From contig JAPLSR010000199.1 of NCBI GenBank assembly GCA_026398545.1, forward strand, positions 1 to 9,439: a stretch of DNA of 9,439 nt, given 5' to 3'. A program made the position numbers and the translations under genes. The notes beneath the pieces were generated by a model, which searched no databases, was not told the DNA's origin, and saw nothing but the letters and a program-made list of their open reading frames with translations. The first letter of the stretch is position 1. Each line of letters begins with the position of its first letter. Shown in pieces: positions 1-7,577 of the stretch. Origin of the DNA: Candidatus Sumerlaeota bacterium (GTDB lineage: Bacteria > Sumerlaeota > Sumerlaeia > MWCT01).

Positions 1-75
1 TGCAAGGTCTGCCCCCGTATAGGTGCACCAGTTGCATAAAAACCCCACAACCTTCGGCTCAAATTCACTATCCAT
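1..75 (-). CDS. mvhD: MvhD-type iron-sulfur subunit, N-terminal 25 codons only (cut by window edge)
   Basis: Only the first 25 codons lie in the window. They read MDSEFEPKVVGFLCNWCTYT followed by GADLA. The VVGFLCNWCTYTGADLA block is the characteristic start of the MvhD / F420-non-reducing hydrogenase delta-subunit family, with Cys14-x2-Cys17 visible. In the known MvhAGD-HdrABC complex, MvhD is a small [2Fe-2S] protein that passes electrons from the hydrogenase (or a formate dehydrogenase) to HdrA. In bacteria it often sits next to hdrA without a hydrogenase. The ATG at 73-75 is supported by GGGGGAG (81-87), 5 bases upstream. The gene follows the HdrA-GltD fusion after 52 bases and is presumably in the same operon. 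The rest of the protein, including any fusion to another domain, cannot be seen. Confidence 0.88.
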   Translation of the reverse strand, partial: MDSEFEPKVVGFLCNWCTYTGADLA

Positions 76-80
76 CTCAA

Positions 81-87
81 CTCCCCC
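81..87 (-). promoter_or_regulatory. Ribosome binding site of mvhD
   Basis: The minus strand reads GGGGGAG, 5 bases before the ATG at 73-75. It fixes the mvhD start and indicates separate translation initiation after the 52-base gap that follows the fusion gene. No hairpin-plus-T-run terminator is visible in that gap (76-127), so read-through from the fusion gene is expected. Confidence 0.65.
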
Positions 88-127
88 GATTTATCCAGAC
101 GACAGGTATTTCTCACAAAAATATATC

Positions 128-3100
128 TCAGGGATGGGCAAGTTCCTCCTCATGCGCAAATAATGAATCAATCATTGATAATATCTGTTTAGTGCTGAAA
201 CCATTTTGCTGGGACGCACCCGAAGGACATGCCGCCGAGCACACCCCACAGCCCTGGCACAGCACCTCATTGACGGTCACGTATCCCTTTTCCGCATCAT
301 ACTCGCGGGCGCTGTATGCGCAGACCTCCACACATAACTCGCATCCTGAACACAATCGCGGATTGACCCGCACGATAATACCCTTTGTCTCCAGCGTCTC
401 TTTAGAAAGAATCGTCATTGCGCGGGATGCCGCCGCCCGTCCCTGTGTCACCACCTCATCGACAAATCGCGGGGAGTGCGCCGTGCCGCAGAGGAAAATG
501 CCGTCACTGGCGAAATCCACCGGTCGCAGCTTTGCGTGCGCCTCCGCAAAGAATCCATCCGCCCCAAGCGGCACCTTCAGAAGTTTCGCCACTTCCTCAT
601 TCTCAGCCGGTATGATTCCCACGCTCAACACCACTTTATCCGGATGAAAAATAATCTCCCGCCTCAGTATATCATCAAAGATTCGGACTTCCAGATTGCC
701 ACCAGCTTCTGTGACGCATGGTGGGGCATCCTCCTCATACCGGATAAAGATGACCCCTTTCTCCCGCGCCCTTCTGTAAAGAAAATCCTCCTTGAAACCA
801 TAAGTGCGGATGTCGCGATAAATGATATACACCTGTGTGGCGGGGCAACGCTCCTTCAAAATCAGGGCGTTTCTTATTGCCTCACTGCAGCACACACGAC
901 TGCACCAGGGATGTTCCTCACTCCTTGAACCCACGCATTGTATCATCACAACTTCCCGCAGGCGCTCATCCGAAGCCCCCCGCTCAGACAATATCTTTTC
1001 CAGCTCATTCTGGGTCAGGATGTTTCTGTTAACACCGTAAAGATACTCCGATGGCTGGTAAGCCCTCGCCCCCGTCGCCACGATGATAACGCCATGCTCA
1101 ATCTCCTCCGCGCCATCCGGCGTCCGTATCCTGCTTGTGAAGTTGCCCACATAGCCGGAGACCTCTTCCACATTTGAGTTAAGAAGGACGCGGATTCTTT
1201 CATGCTGAAGCGTTCTCTGGATAGTCTCCTCTAAGAGCTTGCGCGGGTCTTCATCCTGTAATCCGAGATACATCTCCCTCAGACGTCCGCCGAGCCCTGA
1301 CTCCTTCTCAACGAGATAAGCCTCAAAGCCCTGGTCGGCAATGGCGAGGGCGGCGCTCATGCCCGCAATCCCGCCACCGATGACGAGCGCCTTCTGCGTG
1401 AGGGGCAGGTGTGATAGACGCACGGGATAAAGCCGCGCCGCCTTTGCCACAGCCATCCGAACGAGGTCGACTGCCTTCCCCGTTGCCACTCCGGGGATAT
1501 CACGGTGCACCCAGGAACACTGGTCCCGGATGTTCGCCATCTGGAAGAGGAAAGGATTCAGCCCCGCCTCGCGGATTGTATCCTGGAACAGCTCCTCATG
1601 CGTGCGGGGCGTGCATGACGCCACCACAACGCGGTTTATGCCCAGTTCACGAATGGTCTTTTTCATTGCCTCCTGCGCATCCTGTGAGCAGGTGTATAGA
1701 TTGTGGTCTGCATAGACAACGTGGGGGAGCCTTTGTGCCGCCTCAACAACCTTCGGCACATCGACCACGCCCCCGATATTGGTGCCGCAGTGGCAGATGA
1801 AGACCCCTATGCGCGGTTCCTCGGTTGAGACGTCCCTCTCCGGAGGATAATGTTTCGGCATCACCTCAGAGCCGCGCGCTTCATTGAGGGCGATAGCCGC
1901 ATCCGCAGCGGCGCAGGACGCCTCTGTCACTGACTCCGGTATATCCTTCGGTTCGGAAATCACACCGGCGGCGTAAATTCCAGCGCGTGATGTCAGCGTT
2001 CTCTCATAAGGATGCGTCTGCACAAATCCGTATTCATTCAGCTGGATGCGGAACATGCCGGCGAGGATTCCCATCTTCTCACAGGGTTGAATACCAATGG
2101 AAAGCACAACCATGTCATATTCCTCCTCGGCGACGCTCCCTGTCTCATCGAAATATCTGATGCGGAGGTTCCGGGTTACAGAGTCCTGCTCCACCTGCGG
2201 CACGCGCGAGCGGCGGAACACAACGCCGTATTCATCTTTTGCGCGGTCAATATACTGCTCAAAATTCTTGCCGAAGGAGCGTATATCCATGAAATAGATG
2301 TGCGTCTCAAGTCCCGGCAGGTGCTCCCTGGCGATAATTGCCTCCTTTGTGGCTGCCATGCAGCAAATGGAGGAGCAGTAGAGCCGCTCGCAGGTTTCAT
2401 CGCGCGAGCCAACGCACTGCAACCAGGCGATTTTGCGCGGCGGCTTGCCATCGGAGGGTCTTTCTATATGTCCGCTGTGAGGACCTGAGGCTGAGAGCAT
2501 CCGCTCAAATTGTATGCTCGTCACCACGTTGGGATATAGGTTATACCCCAGACTGCCCCCCTCGCGCGGGCGAAATTTTTCATATCCCGGCGCAAGGATG
2601 ACAGAGCCAACCTCAAACGTTTTCACAATGTCCCGGAGGGCATGGTCAACTGCGCCGCGACCGCAACTCGCCACACACTGCATGCACTCCGCGCAACCGC
2701 CGCAGTCAAGGCAACGCCTTGCCTCCTCAATAATGTCGCAAGCGGGGAGAGCGAGACTGGTTTCCTCAAAATCATTGACCCGTTCTTCCGCCGGGCGATA
2801 GCGCAGGGCAATGCGCCCCTTCCGGAGGTAACGCTCCCTCTGTGGCGTTGCCGCTCCTTCCCGGCTTTTCTCGCGTCCGGCGCGCAAATCCTCGCTGTGA
2901 AGAAAACGGTCAATGGAGATAGCCGCCTCGTGTCCCGCCTCAATCGCCTCCACAACGGAGGCGGGACCGCTCACGATGTCGCCACCCGCAAAAACATCCG
3001 CCTTTGATGTCTGTAATGTTGCTGGGTCTGCCTTCAAAAGCCCCTGCGCCAGCTCCAGACCTTCTGCCGCAAGGGGAGATGTGTCCGCCTCCTGTCCGAT

Positions 3101-4651
3101 TGCCATCAGGACCACATCGCAGGGGATTATAAACTCAGAGCCCTGGATTGGCACAGGTCGGCGACGTCCCGACTCATCAGGCGCTCCAAGTTCCATTCTC
3201 AGACACTCAAGACCGCCGCCCGTCGGGGCGAAGCGTTTGGGATTTGTCAGCATCATGAACTCAATGCCCTCCTCCCGCGCCTCCTCCCTCTCCTCAAGCG
3301 TGGCGGGCATTTCATTCTGCGAGCGTCTATAGACAATCGTGACATGCCCCCCGAACCGCCTTGCAGTGCGGGCGGCATCCATGGCAACGTTACCGCCGCC
3401 GATTATCAGCGCCTTTTTATCCTTGAAGTCATCAGGCGTCGCTTGTCCCAGATTGACCTTCCTTAGAAACTCCAGTCCTGAACGCATGTCATATCCCTCG
3501 CTTCCTTCGAGGGAAATGCCCTTGCCGAGCTGCGCGCCGATAGCGATGAAGATTGCCCCAAATTTCTGCCGGCGCAAATCTTCCATTGAGAAATCGCGCC
3601 CTAATGCCTGCCCGTAATGGACTTTGAACCCGCATTCTTGAATCAGGTCTTGAATCTCCTTCCGCAGATAGTCCTTGTTCAGGCGGAAATCGGGGATGAC
3701 ACTGCGCATCATCCCACCGCCCTCAGATTCCGCCTCAAAGATTTCCACAGTGTAACCCAGTTTTGCAAGGTCGCTCGCCGCTGTGAGTCCCGCCGGTCCC
3801 GCTCCTATGACGGCGACCTTATGTCCGCTCCCGCGTGAGGAATCCCGCGCAAATGGCTCCCTGTAACACGCCCCCTCAAGGGCGTTTTTTTGCTCCCGCT
3901 CAGCCTTCAAACGCTGATATTCCGACTCCAGTTCGGGGTGAGCATAGTAATGGTCGGCGATGAATCGCTTGATTTCGCTGATGGCAAGAGGCTCTTCAAT
4001 ATCCTTGCGGTTGCATTTCAGTTCGCATGGATGGTTGCAGATTCTCCCGAGCGTGCCGGGGAAGGGGATGCGTTCCTTGAGCAGATGAAATGCCTCTGCC
4101 CATCTTTCCCGCGCGGCAAGCGTCACATATCCCTGAACATTTGTCTCCGCCGGACATCCGATGCGGCATGGGGCGGGTTTCTCTTCTTTTGTGATGCCGA
4201 AGATGTTCGGGATTGCCTGGGGGAATGGACGAGAAATCGCCTTCTGCCTGCCGATTTTCTCATCAAATTCCGATGGGAGGCTCACAGGACAGGTCTCGGC
4301 GCAATCACCACAGCCGTTGCATTTTTCAGGGTCAACACAGGCGGAATGTGTTGTCAACTGAACGCTGAAATGACCCACATCCCCCTCTATGGCGCTTACT
4401 TCCGAGTTGCACAGGATGTGAATATTCGGATGACGTCCGGTGTCAACGAGTTTCGGGGCGAGGATGCACATGGCGCAATCATTGGTTGGAAAGGTCTTGT
4501 CCAGTTGCGGCATCACGCCGCCAATGCTGGGCGCATCGTCCACAAGATAGACCTTGAAGCCCGCATTGGCGAGGTCGAGGGCTGACTGTATTCCGGCAAT
4601 GCCAGCCCCCACAATCATAACTGCGCCGATTTTTTGCGAATCCGTGGGCAT
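128..4651 (-). CDS. HdrA-GltD-HdrA fusion: NAD(P)H-linked, multi-flavin iron-sulfur oxidoreductase (HdrL-like)
   Basis: A 1507-residue soluble electron-transfer protein with no signal peptide or membrane segment seen. Domains in order: (1) HdrA-type FAD domain, GAGIAG at 15-20 and the DCAMC motif with Cys59/Cys62; (2) ferredoxin cluster Cys111/114/117/121; (3) a GltD/NfnB-like insert, about 155-590, with N-terminal cysteines 162, 166, 205, 209 and 213, FAD motif GAGPAG 283-288, NAD(P)H motif GGGNVAMDAARTARR 418-432, YRR at 441-443 with EMPA at 447-450, and a second FAD motif AGGDIVSGPASV at 555-566; (4) cysteines 647-663; (5) the rest of the first HdrA flavodomain, Cys746/754/759/763/764; (6) HdrA N-terminal-type domain, Cys953/955/988/1013/1045; (7) second FAD half, GGGIAG 1092-1097, Cys1239/1250/1254/1255; (8) two C-terminal [4Fe-4S] motifs, Cys1434-1444 and 1465-1475. 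The start is constrained by an in-frame TGA at 4664-4666. The ribosome site is weak (GAGTGAGAT, distant). It lies 45 bases after hdrA and before mvhD. Large fusions of this kind have, as I recall, been called HdrL in sulfate reducers. Proposed role (inference): feeding NAD(P)H electrons into, or drawing them from, an electron-bifurcating Hdr complex. Confidence 0.93.
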   Translation of the reverse strand: MPTDSQKIGAVMIVGAGIAGIQSALDLANAGFKVYLVDDAPSIGGVMPQLDKTFPTNDCAMCILAPKLVDTGRHPNIHILCNSEVSAIEGDVGHFSVQLTTHSACVDPEKCNGCGDCAETCPVSLPSEFDEKIGRQKAISRPFPQAIPNIFGITKEEKPAPCRIGCPAETNVQGYVTLAARERWAEAFHLLKERIPFPGTLGRICNHPCELKCNRKDIEEPLAISEIKRFIADHYYAHPELESEYQRLKAEREQKNALEGACYREPFARDSSRGSGHKVAVIGAGPAGLTAASDLAKLGYTVEIFEAESEGGGMMRSVIPDFRLNKDYLRKEIQDLIQECGFKVHYGQALGRDFSMEDLRRQKFGAIFIAIGAQLGKGISLEGSEGYDMRSGLEFLRKVNLGQATPDDFKDKKALIIGGGNVAMDAARTARRFGGHVTIVYRRSQNEMPATLEEREEAREEGIEFMMLTNPKRFAPTGGGLECLRMELGAPDESGRRRPVPIQGSEFIIPCDVVLMAIGQEADTSPLAAEGLELAQGLLKADPATLQTSKADVFAGGDIVSGPASVVEAIEAGHEAAISIDRFLHSEDLRAGREKSREGAATPQRERYLRKGRIALRYRPAEERVNDFEETSLALPACDIIEEARRCLDCGGCAECMQCVASCGRGAVDHALRDIVKTFEVGSVILAPGYEKFRPREGGSLGYNLYPNVVTSIQFERMLSASGPHSGHIERPSDGKPPRKIAWLQCVGSRDETCERLYCSSICCMAATKEAIIAREHLPGLETHIYFMDIRSFGKNFEQYIDRAKDEYGVVFRRSRVPQVEQDSVTRNLRIRYFDETGSVAEEEYDMVVLSIGIQPCEKMGILAGMFRIQLNEYGFVQTHPYERTLTSRAGIYAAGVISEPKDIPESVTEASCAAADAAIALNEARGSEVMPKHYPPERDVSTEEPRIGVFICHCGTNIGGVVDVPKVVEAAQRLPHVVYADHNLYTCSQDAQEAMKKTIRELGINRVVVASCTPRTHEELFQDTIREAGLNPFLFQMANIRDQCSWVHRDIPGVATGKAVDLVRMAVAKAARLYPVRLSHLPLTQKALVIGGGIAGMSAALAIADQGFEAYLVEKESGLGGRLREMYLGLQDEDPRKLLEETIQRTLQHERIRVLLNSNVEEVSGYVGNFTSRIRTPDGAEEIEHGVIIVATGARAYQPSEYLYGVNRNILTQNELEKILSERGASDERLREVVMIQCVGSRSEEHPWCSRVCCSEAIRNALILKERCPATQVYIIYRDIRTYGFKEDFLYRRAREKGVIFIRYEEDAPPCVTEAGGNLEVRIFDDILRREIIFHPDKVVLSVGIIPAENEEVAKLLKVPLGADGFFAEAHAKLRPVDFASDGIFLCGTAHSPRFVDEVVTQGRAAASRAMTILSKETLETKGIIVRVNPRLCSGCELCVEVCAYSAREYDAEKGYVTVNEVLCQGCGVCSAACPSGASQQNGFSTKQILSMIDSLFAHEEELAHP

Positions 4652-4696
4652 GAAAAAATTATCTCACTCTTTCTTCCGTCAGATTTATTGTGAACA

Positions 4697-6658
4697 TCAA
4701 ATCAGAGTTTGCACCATCTTGAGAATCTGCTTTTTCGTGAAATTCCTGTGAACCGTGGCGCCATTGGGACACGCCGTCATGCAGGCGCCGCACCCCTGGC
4801 AGAGCGCCGCATTCACAACGGCAATCCTCCTCTTCGGGTCAAGAATCCTTGCCTCATAAGGGCACGCCGGTACGCACAGCCCGCACCCCGCGCACAACTC
4901 CTCGTCCACATCCACCGTCATGGGGTCAAGGGTCAGCGCCTCGTTTGAAAAGATGGTAATCACCTTTCCCGCCGCGCCGGAGCCCTGCGAAACGGTGTCG
5001 GGGATATCGCGCGGCGCCTGAGCGCATCCTGCGAGAAAAATCCCCCGCGTGGTCGTCCCCAGCGGATTCATCTTGGGATGCGCCTCCGTATAAAACCCAT
5101 TTGCATCTGTCGTGATTTTCAAAATCCTGCTCAGGACCTCCGTGGTGGCGGGCGGCTCCATCGCCATTGCAAGGACAACAAGGTCAGCCTCGACCTGCAC
5201 CGGTTTCCCGAGCAGGGTGTCAACGCCCATCACAATAACCTTCTCGCCATCTTTATAAACCCGCGCAACCTTGCCGCGTGTGTAAATGACGCCTTCGGAT
5301 TGCACGCGCTCCACAAATTCCTCGTAATTTTTCCCGCCTGAGCGGATATCGATATAGAAGATGTAAGCCTGACCGCCCTGCACGGCGTGTTTGTATAAAA
5401 GCGCCTGCTTGGTCGTGTACATGCAACAGATGCGGGAGCAGTAAGGTTTGTGCTTTTCAGGGTCGCGCGAGCCGGCGCACTGGATAAAAACCACGCTCCT
5501 TGGAATTTTGCCGTCCGAGGGACGGCGCACCTCACCCGCAGTTGGTCCTGAGGCGGAGAGCAGTCTCTCAAAGGCAAGGGAGTCAATCACATCGGGAATC
5601 TCGCCAGCGCCATATTCGCCGAGGCTTTCCTTCGCATACAGGTCATAGCCGGTTGCCACAATAATGGCGCCAACATCCTCCTCGATAAATTCAGGTTCCT
5701 GGTCAAAGACAATGGCGTCCGCCTCACAATTCTTCTCGCAGATACGGCAGGTCCCTTTTTTGTAATAGAGGCAGTGCGCCCTGTCTATGACCGGTTTATT
5801 CGGGACAGCCTGCGGGAAGGGGGTATAAATTGCCTTGCGTTTTCCCAGTCCGCGCTCAAATTCCGCTTCCACTTTTGTGGGGCACTTCTCCATGCAGATG
5901 CCGCATCCTGTGCATTTCTCCCAATCAACCCCGCGCGCCTTCCGCTCAATCTTGACCCTGAAATTTCCCACGTATCCGGAGACTTCCCGCACCTCTGAAT
6001 AGGTGAGGAGATGAATATGCGGATGCGCCCCGACGCCCACCATCTTCGGCGTGAGTATGCACTGGGCGCAGTCAAGCGTGGGAAAGGTTTCTGAAAGCTG
6101 CGCCATGTGACCGCCGATGGAAGGCTCGCGCTCCACAAGAATGACCTCATGTCCGGCATCGCCGATGTCTAACGCCGCCTGCATTCCCGCAATGCCGCCG
6201 CCAATGACCAGCGCACGCTTCACAATGGGAATGGACTCCTCAAACAGGGGGATGTCATATGCGACCTTTTCCACCATGGAGGCAATGATTTCAGATGCCT
6301 TTGCCGTTGCGGCATTTTTGTCGTCCTGATGCACCCAGGCGCATTGTTCCCGGATATTGGCAATCTCCATGCAATATGGATTTGCCCCCGCCTCCAATAC
6401 TGCCTTGCGAAATGTTGCCTCATGGAGGCTCGGCGTGCATGCGGCAACCACAATCCCACCCAGTCCGAGCTCCTTGATTTTCTCCCTGAGAATCGCCTGT
6501 CCCGGCTCGGAGCACATATATTTATAGTCCGTGGCGCATACAACGCCCGGGAGTGACGATGTGCGCCGCGCCACCTCGTCAATATCCACCGCGCCGGCAA
6601 TGTTCTTTCCGCAATGGCAGATGAAAACGCCGATTTTTTTGCGACTTGCGAACCTCAT
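4697..6658 (-). CDS. hdrA: HdrA: FAD and iron-sulfur subunit of heterodisulfide-reductase-like complex
   Basis: A full-length HdrA of 653 residues. In the HdrABC complex this subunit carries the FAD thought to perform electron bifurcation or confurcation, passing electrons between MvhD-type partners, ferredoxin and HdrC/HdrB. Visible parts: N-terminal domain with Cys14/16 (CHC), Cys49, Cys74 and Cys106, a family-specific cysteine set for a non-standard [4Fe-4S] cluster; FAD motif GGGIAG 153-158; GGHMAQL 182-188 and LDCAQC with Cys197/Cys200; inserted ferredoxin with Cys249/252/255/259 and an atypical second set Cys296-x7-Cys304-x2-Cys307-x3-Cys311; thioredoxin-reductase-like part with Cys394, 407, 411 and 412; C-terminal 2[4Fe-4S], Cys589/592/595/599 and Cys620/623/626/630. 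The ATG at 6656-6658 is fixed by an in-frame TAG three codons upstream (6665-6667); GGAA at 6668-6671 is a weak ribosome site. It starts 25 bases after hdrB and precedes the fusion gene by 45. QmoA-like identity is unlikely because all HdrA-specific parts are present. Confidence 0.95.
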   Translation of the reverse strand: MRFASRKKIGVFICHCGKNIAGAVDIDEVARRTSSLPGVVCATDYKYMCSEPGQAILREKIKELGLGGIVVAACTPSLHEATFRKAVLEAGANPYCMEIANIREQCAWVHQDDKNAATAKASEIIASMVEKVAYDIPLFEESIPIVKRALVIGGGIAGMQAALDIGDAGHEVILVEREPSIGGHMAQLSETFPTLDCAQCILTPKMVGVGAHPHIHLLTYSEVREVSGYVGNFRVKIERKARGVDWEKCTGCGICMEKCPTKVEAEFERGLGKRKAIYTPFPQAVPNKPVIDRAHCLYYKKGTCRICEKNCEADAIVFDQEPEFIEEDVGAIIVATGYDLYAKESLGEYGAGEIPDVIDSLAFERLLSASGPTAGEVRRPSDGKIPRSVVFIQCAGSRDPEKHKPYCSRICCMYTTKQALLYKHAVQGGQAYIFYIDIRSGGKNYEEFVERVQSEGVIYTRGKVARVYKDGEKVIVMGVDTLLGKPVQVEADLVVLAMAMEPPATTEVLSRILKITTDANGFYTEAHPKMNPLGTTTRGIFLAGCAQAPRDIPDTVSQGSGAAGKVITIFSNEALTLDPMTVDVDEELCAGCGLCVPACPYEARILDPKRRIAVVNAALCQGCGACMTACPNGATVHRNFTKKQILKMVQTLI

Positions 6659-6683
6659 CTTATGCTATTCCATTATGGGTTGC

Positions 6684-7577
6684 CTATTTTTTACTTTGAA
6701 CGCGCTGAATCACACTGTCAACGGGGACATGATGCAACGCCCTCCATTCCTCCTTGAAGCCGAGTCCCAGCGCCAGACACATACACTCGGTTATGTAAAG
6801 CACGGGGAGGGATTCAAAATCCGCGTGTCGCTGTGCCGTGAGTGACTGACGAACGTCAAGGTTGAATGCGCACAGCGGGCAGCTCACAACCACCGCATCC
6901 GCGCCCGCCTTCCGCGCGCCTCCGATGATGATGTACGTCCTCTCCGCCACAATCTCCGGCTCCTGCACAGTCTGATAAGAGCCGCAGCATTCCGCACGGA
7001 ATGGAAAGGATGTCGCCTCAGCGCCGAGCGCCCCGAGCACATCTTCAAAGATGTGCGGATTTTCAACATCATCAACGCCCATGCCGTCGGGACGCAGAAG
7101 CATGCAGCCATAATACGGCGCAAGCCTCAGTCCCTTCAGCCCGCCGCCTGTTTTCTCACGCAGTGTTTCAAGTCCAATCTCATCCCGCAGAAGTGTCAGG
7201 AGGTGCAGGACAATCGCCCTGCCGTCATACTCCATTACCTCCTCATACATGATATTCCTCACCTTTTCATTTTTTGCGGGGTCGTCGCGAAAAAGCCTGT
7301 TCGCCCGTGTGAGCGTATTGAAGCACATGGAGCACAGGGTGAATAATTTTTCATGCCCCTCCTCACGCACACGGAGGAGATTGCGGAGAGGCGCAAGGTG
7401 GTGCATGGTGTTATCCGTAGCGAGGGAAAAGACCGTGCCGCAGCAGTTCCAGCGCTTGAGTTCCTCCAGCTCCACCCCCAGCTCACGCAGGGCAAGGACA
7501 GCCGATTCCTCAAAGTGCCGCGCGTCTACCTTCAGTGTGCATCCGGGGTAATAGGAAAGTTTGACCATCTTTTTCAC
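6684..7577 (-). CDS. hdrB: HdrB: CCG-domain catalytic subunit of heterodisulfide-reductase-like complex
   Basis: A 297-residue protein with both cysteine-rich CCG motifs intact: Cys13-x31-Cys45-Cys46-x35-Cys82-x2-Cys85 and Cys158-x38-Cys197-Cys198-x34-Cys233-x2-Cys236. In structurally known HdrB these motifs bind two non-cubane [4Fe-4S] clusters that reduce the CoM-S-S-CoB disulfide. Outside methanogens the substrate is generally unknown, so only the cluster chemistry is supported here, not the substrate. The start YYPGCTLK near residue 9 is typical of the family. The GTG at 7575-7577 overlaps the hdrC stop by four bases (GTGA), which suggests translational coupling. An in-frame ATG at 7566-7568 would remove three residues and sits about 8 bases after an AGAGTGA-like ribosome site, so it is an equally good start. 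The C-terminal part beyond Cys236 continues about 60 residues with a second Cys pair (265, 267). Confidence 0.94.
   Translation of the reverse strand: MKKMVKLSYYPGCTLKVDARHFEESAVLALRELGVELEELKRWNCCGTVFSLATDNTMHHLAPLRNLLRVREEGHEKLFTLCSMCFNTLTRANRLFRDDPAKNEKVRNIMYEEVMEYDGRAIVLHLLTLLRDEIGLETLREKTGGGLKGLRLAPYYGCMLLRPDGMGVDDVENPHIFEDVLGALGAEATSFPFRAECCGSYQTVQEPEIVAERTYIIIGGARKAGADAVVVSCPLCAFNLDVRQSLTAQRHADFESLPVLYITECMCLALGLGFKEEWRALHHVPVDSVIQRVQSKK

Noticed and set aside
76..127. Possible terminator or promoter between the fusion gene and mvhD
   Set aside because: The 52 bases contain AT-rich stretches but no stable hairpin with a T-run and no clear -35/-10 pair.
3890..4585. 231-codon open frame on the plus strand opposite the fusion gene
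   Set aside because: It lies wholly inside the conserved HdrA/GltD coding sequence, lacks a convincing ribosome site or family signature, and is explained as an antisense shadow.
128..4651. The 1507-residue fusion as an assembly artefact joining separate genes
   Set aside because: The reading frame is continuous, and the linkers (about 240-275, 586-645 and 925-945) join in phase. The GltD insert is flanked by matching HdrA sequence on both sides, which a chance join would not produce.
4652..4696. Possible regulatory element between hdrA and the fusion gene
   Set aside because: The 45-base gap is AT-rich with only a weak, distant purine stretch upstream of the start. No hairpin or operator-like repeat was found.
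128..6658. Identity as QmoA/QmoB of the sulfate-reduction Qmo complex
   Set aside because: Both proteins resemble QmoA/B because these derive from HdrA. However, the first is a full-length HdrA with every HdrA domain, the second has a GltD insert, hdrB/hdrC are adjacent, and no QmoC-like membrane subunit or apr gene is in view.
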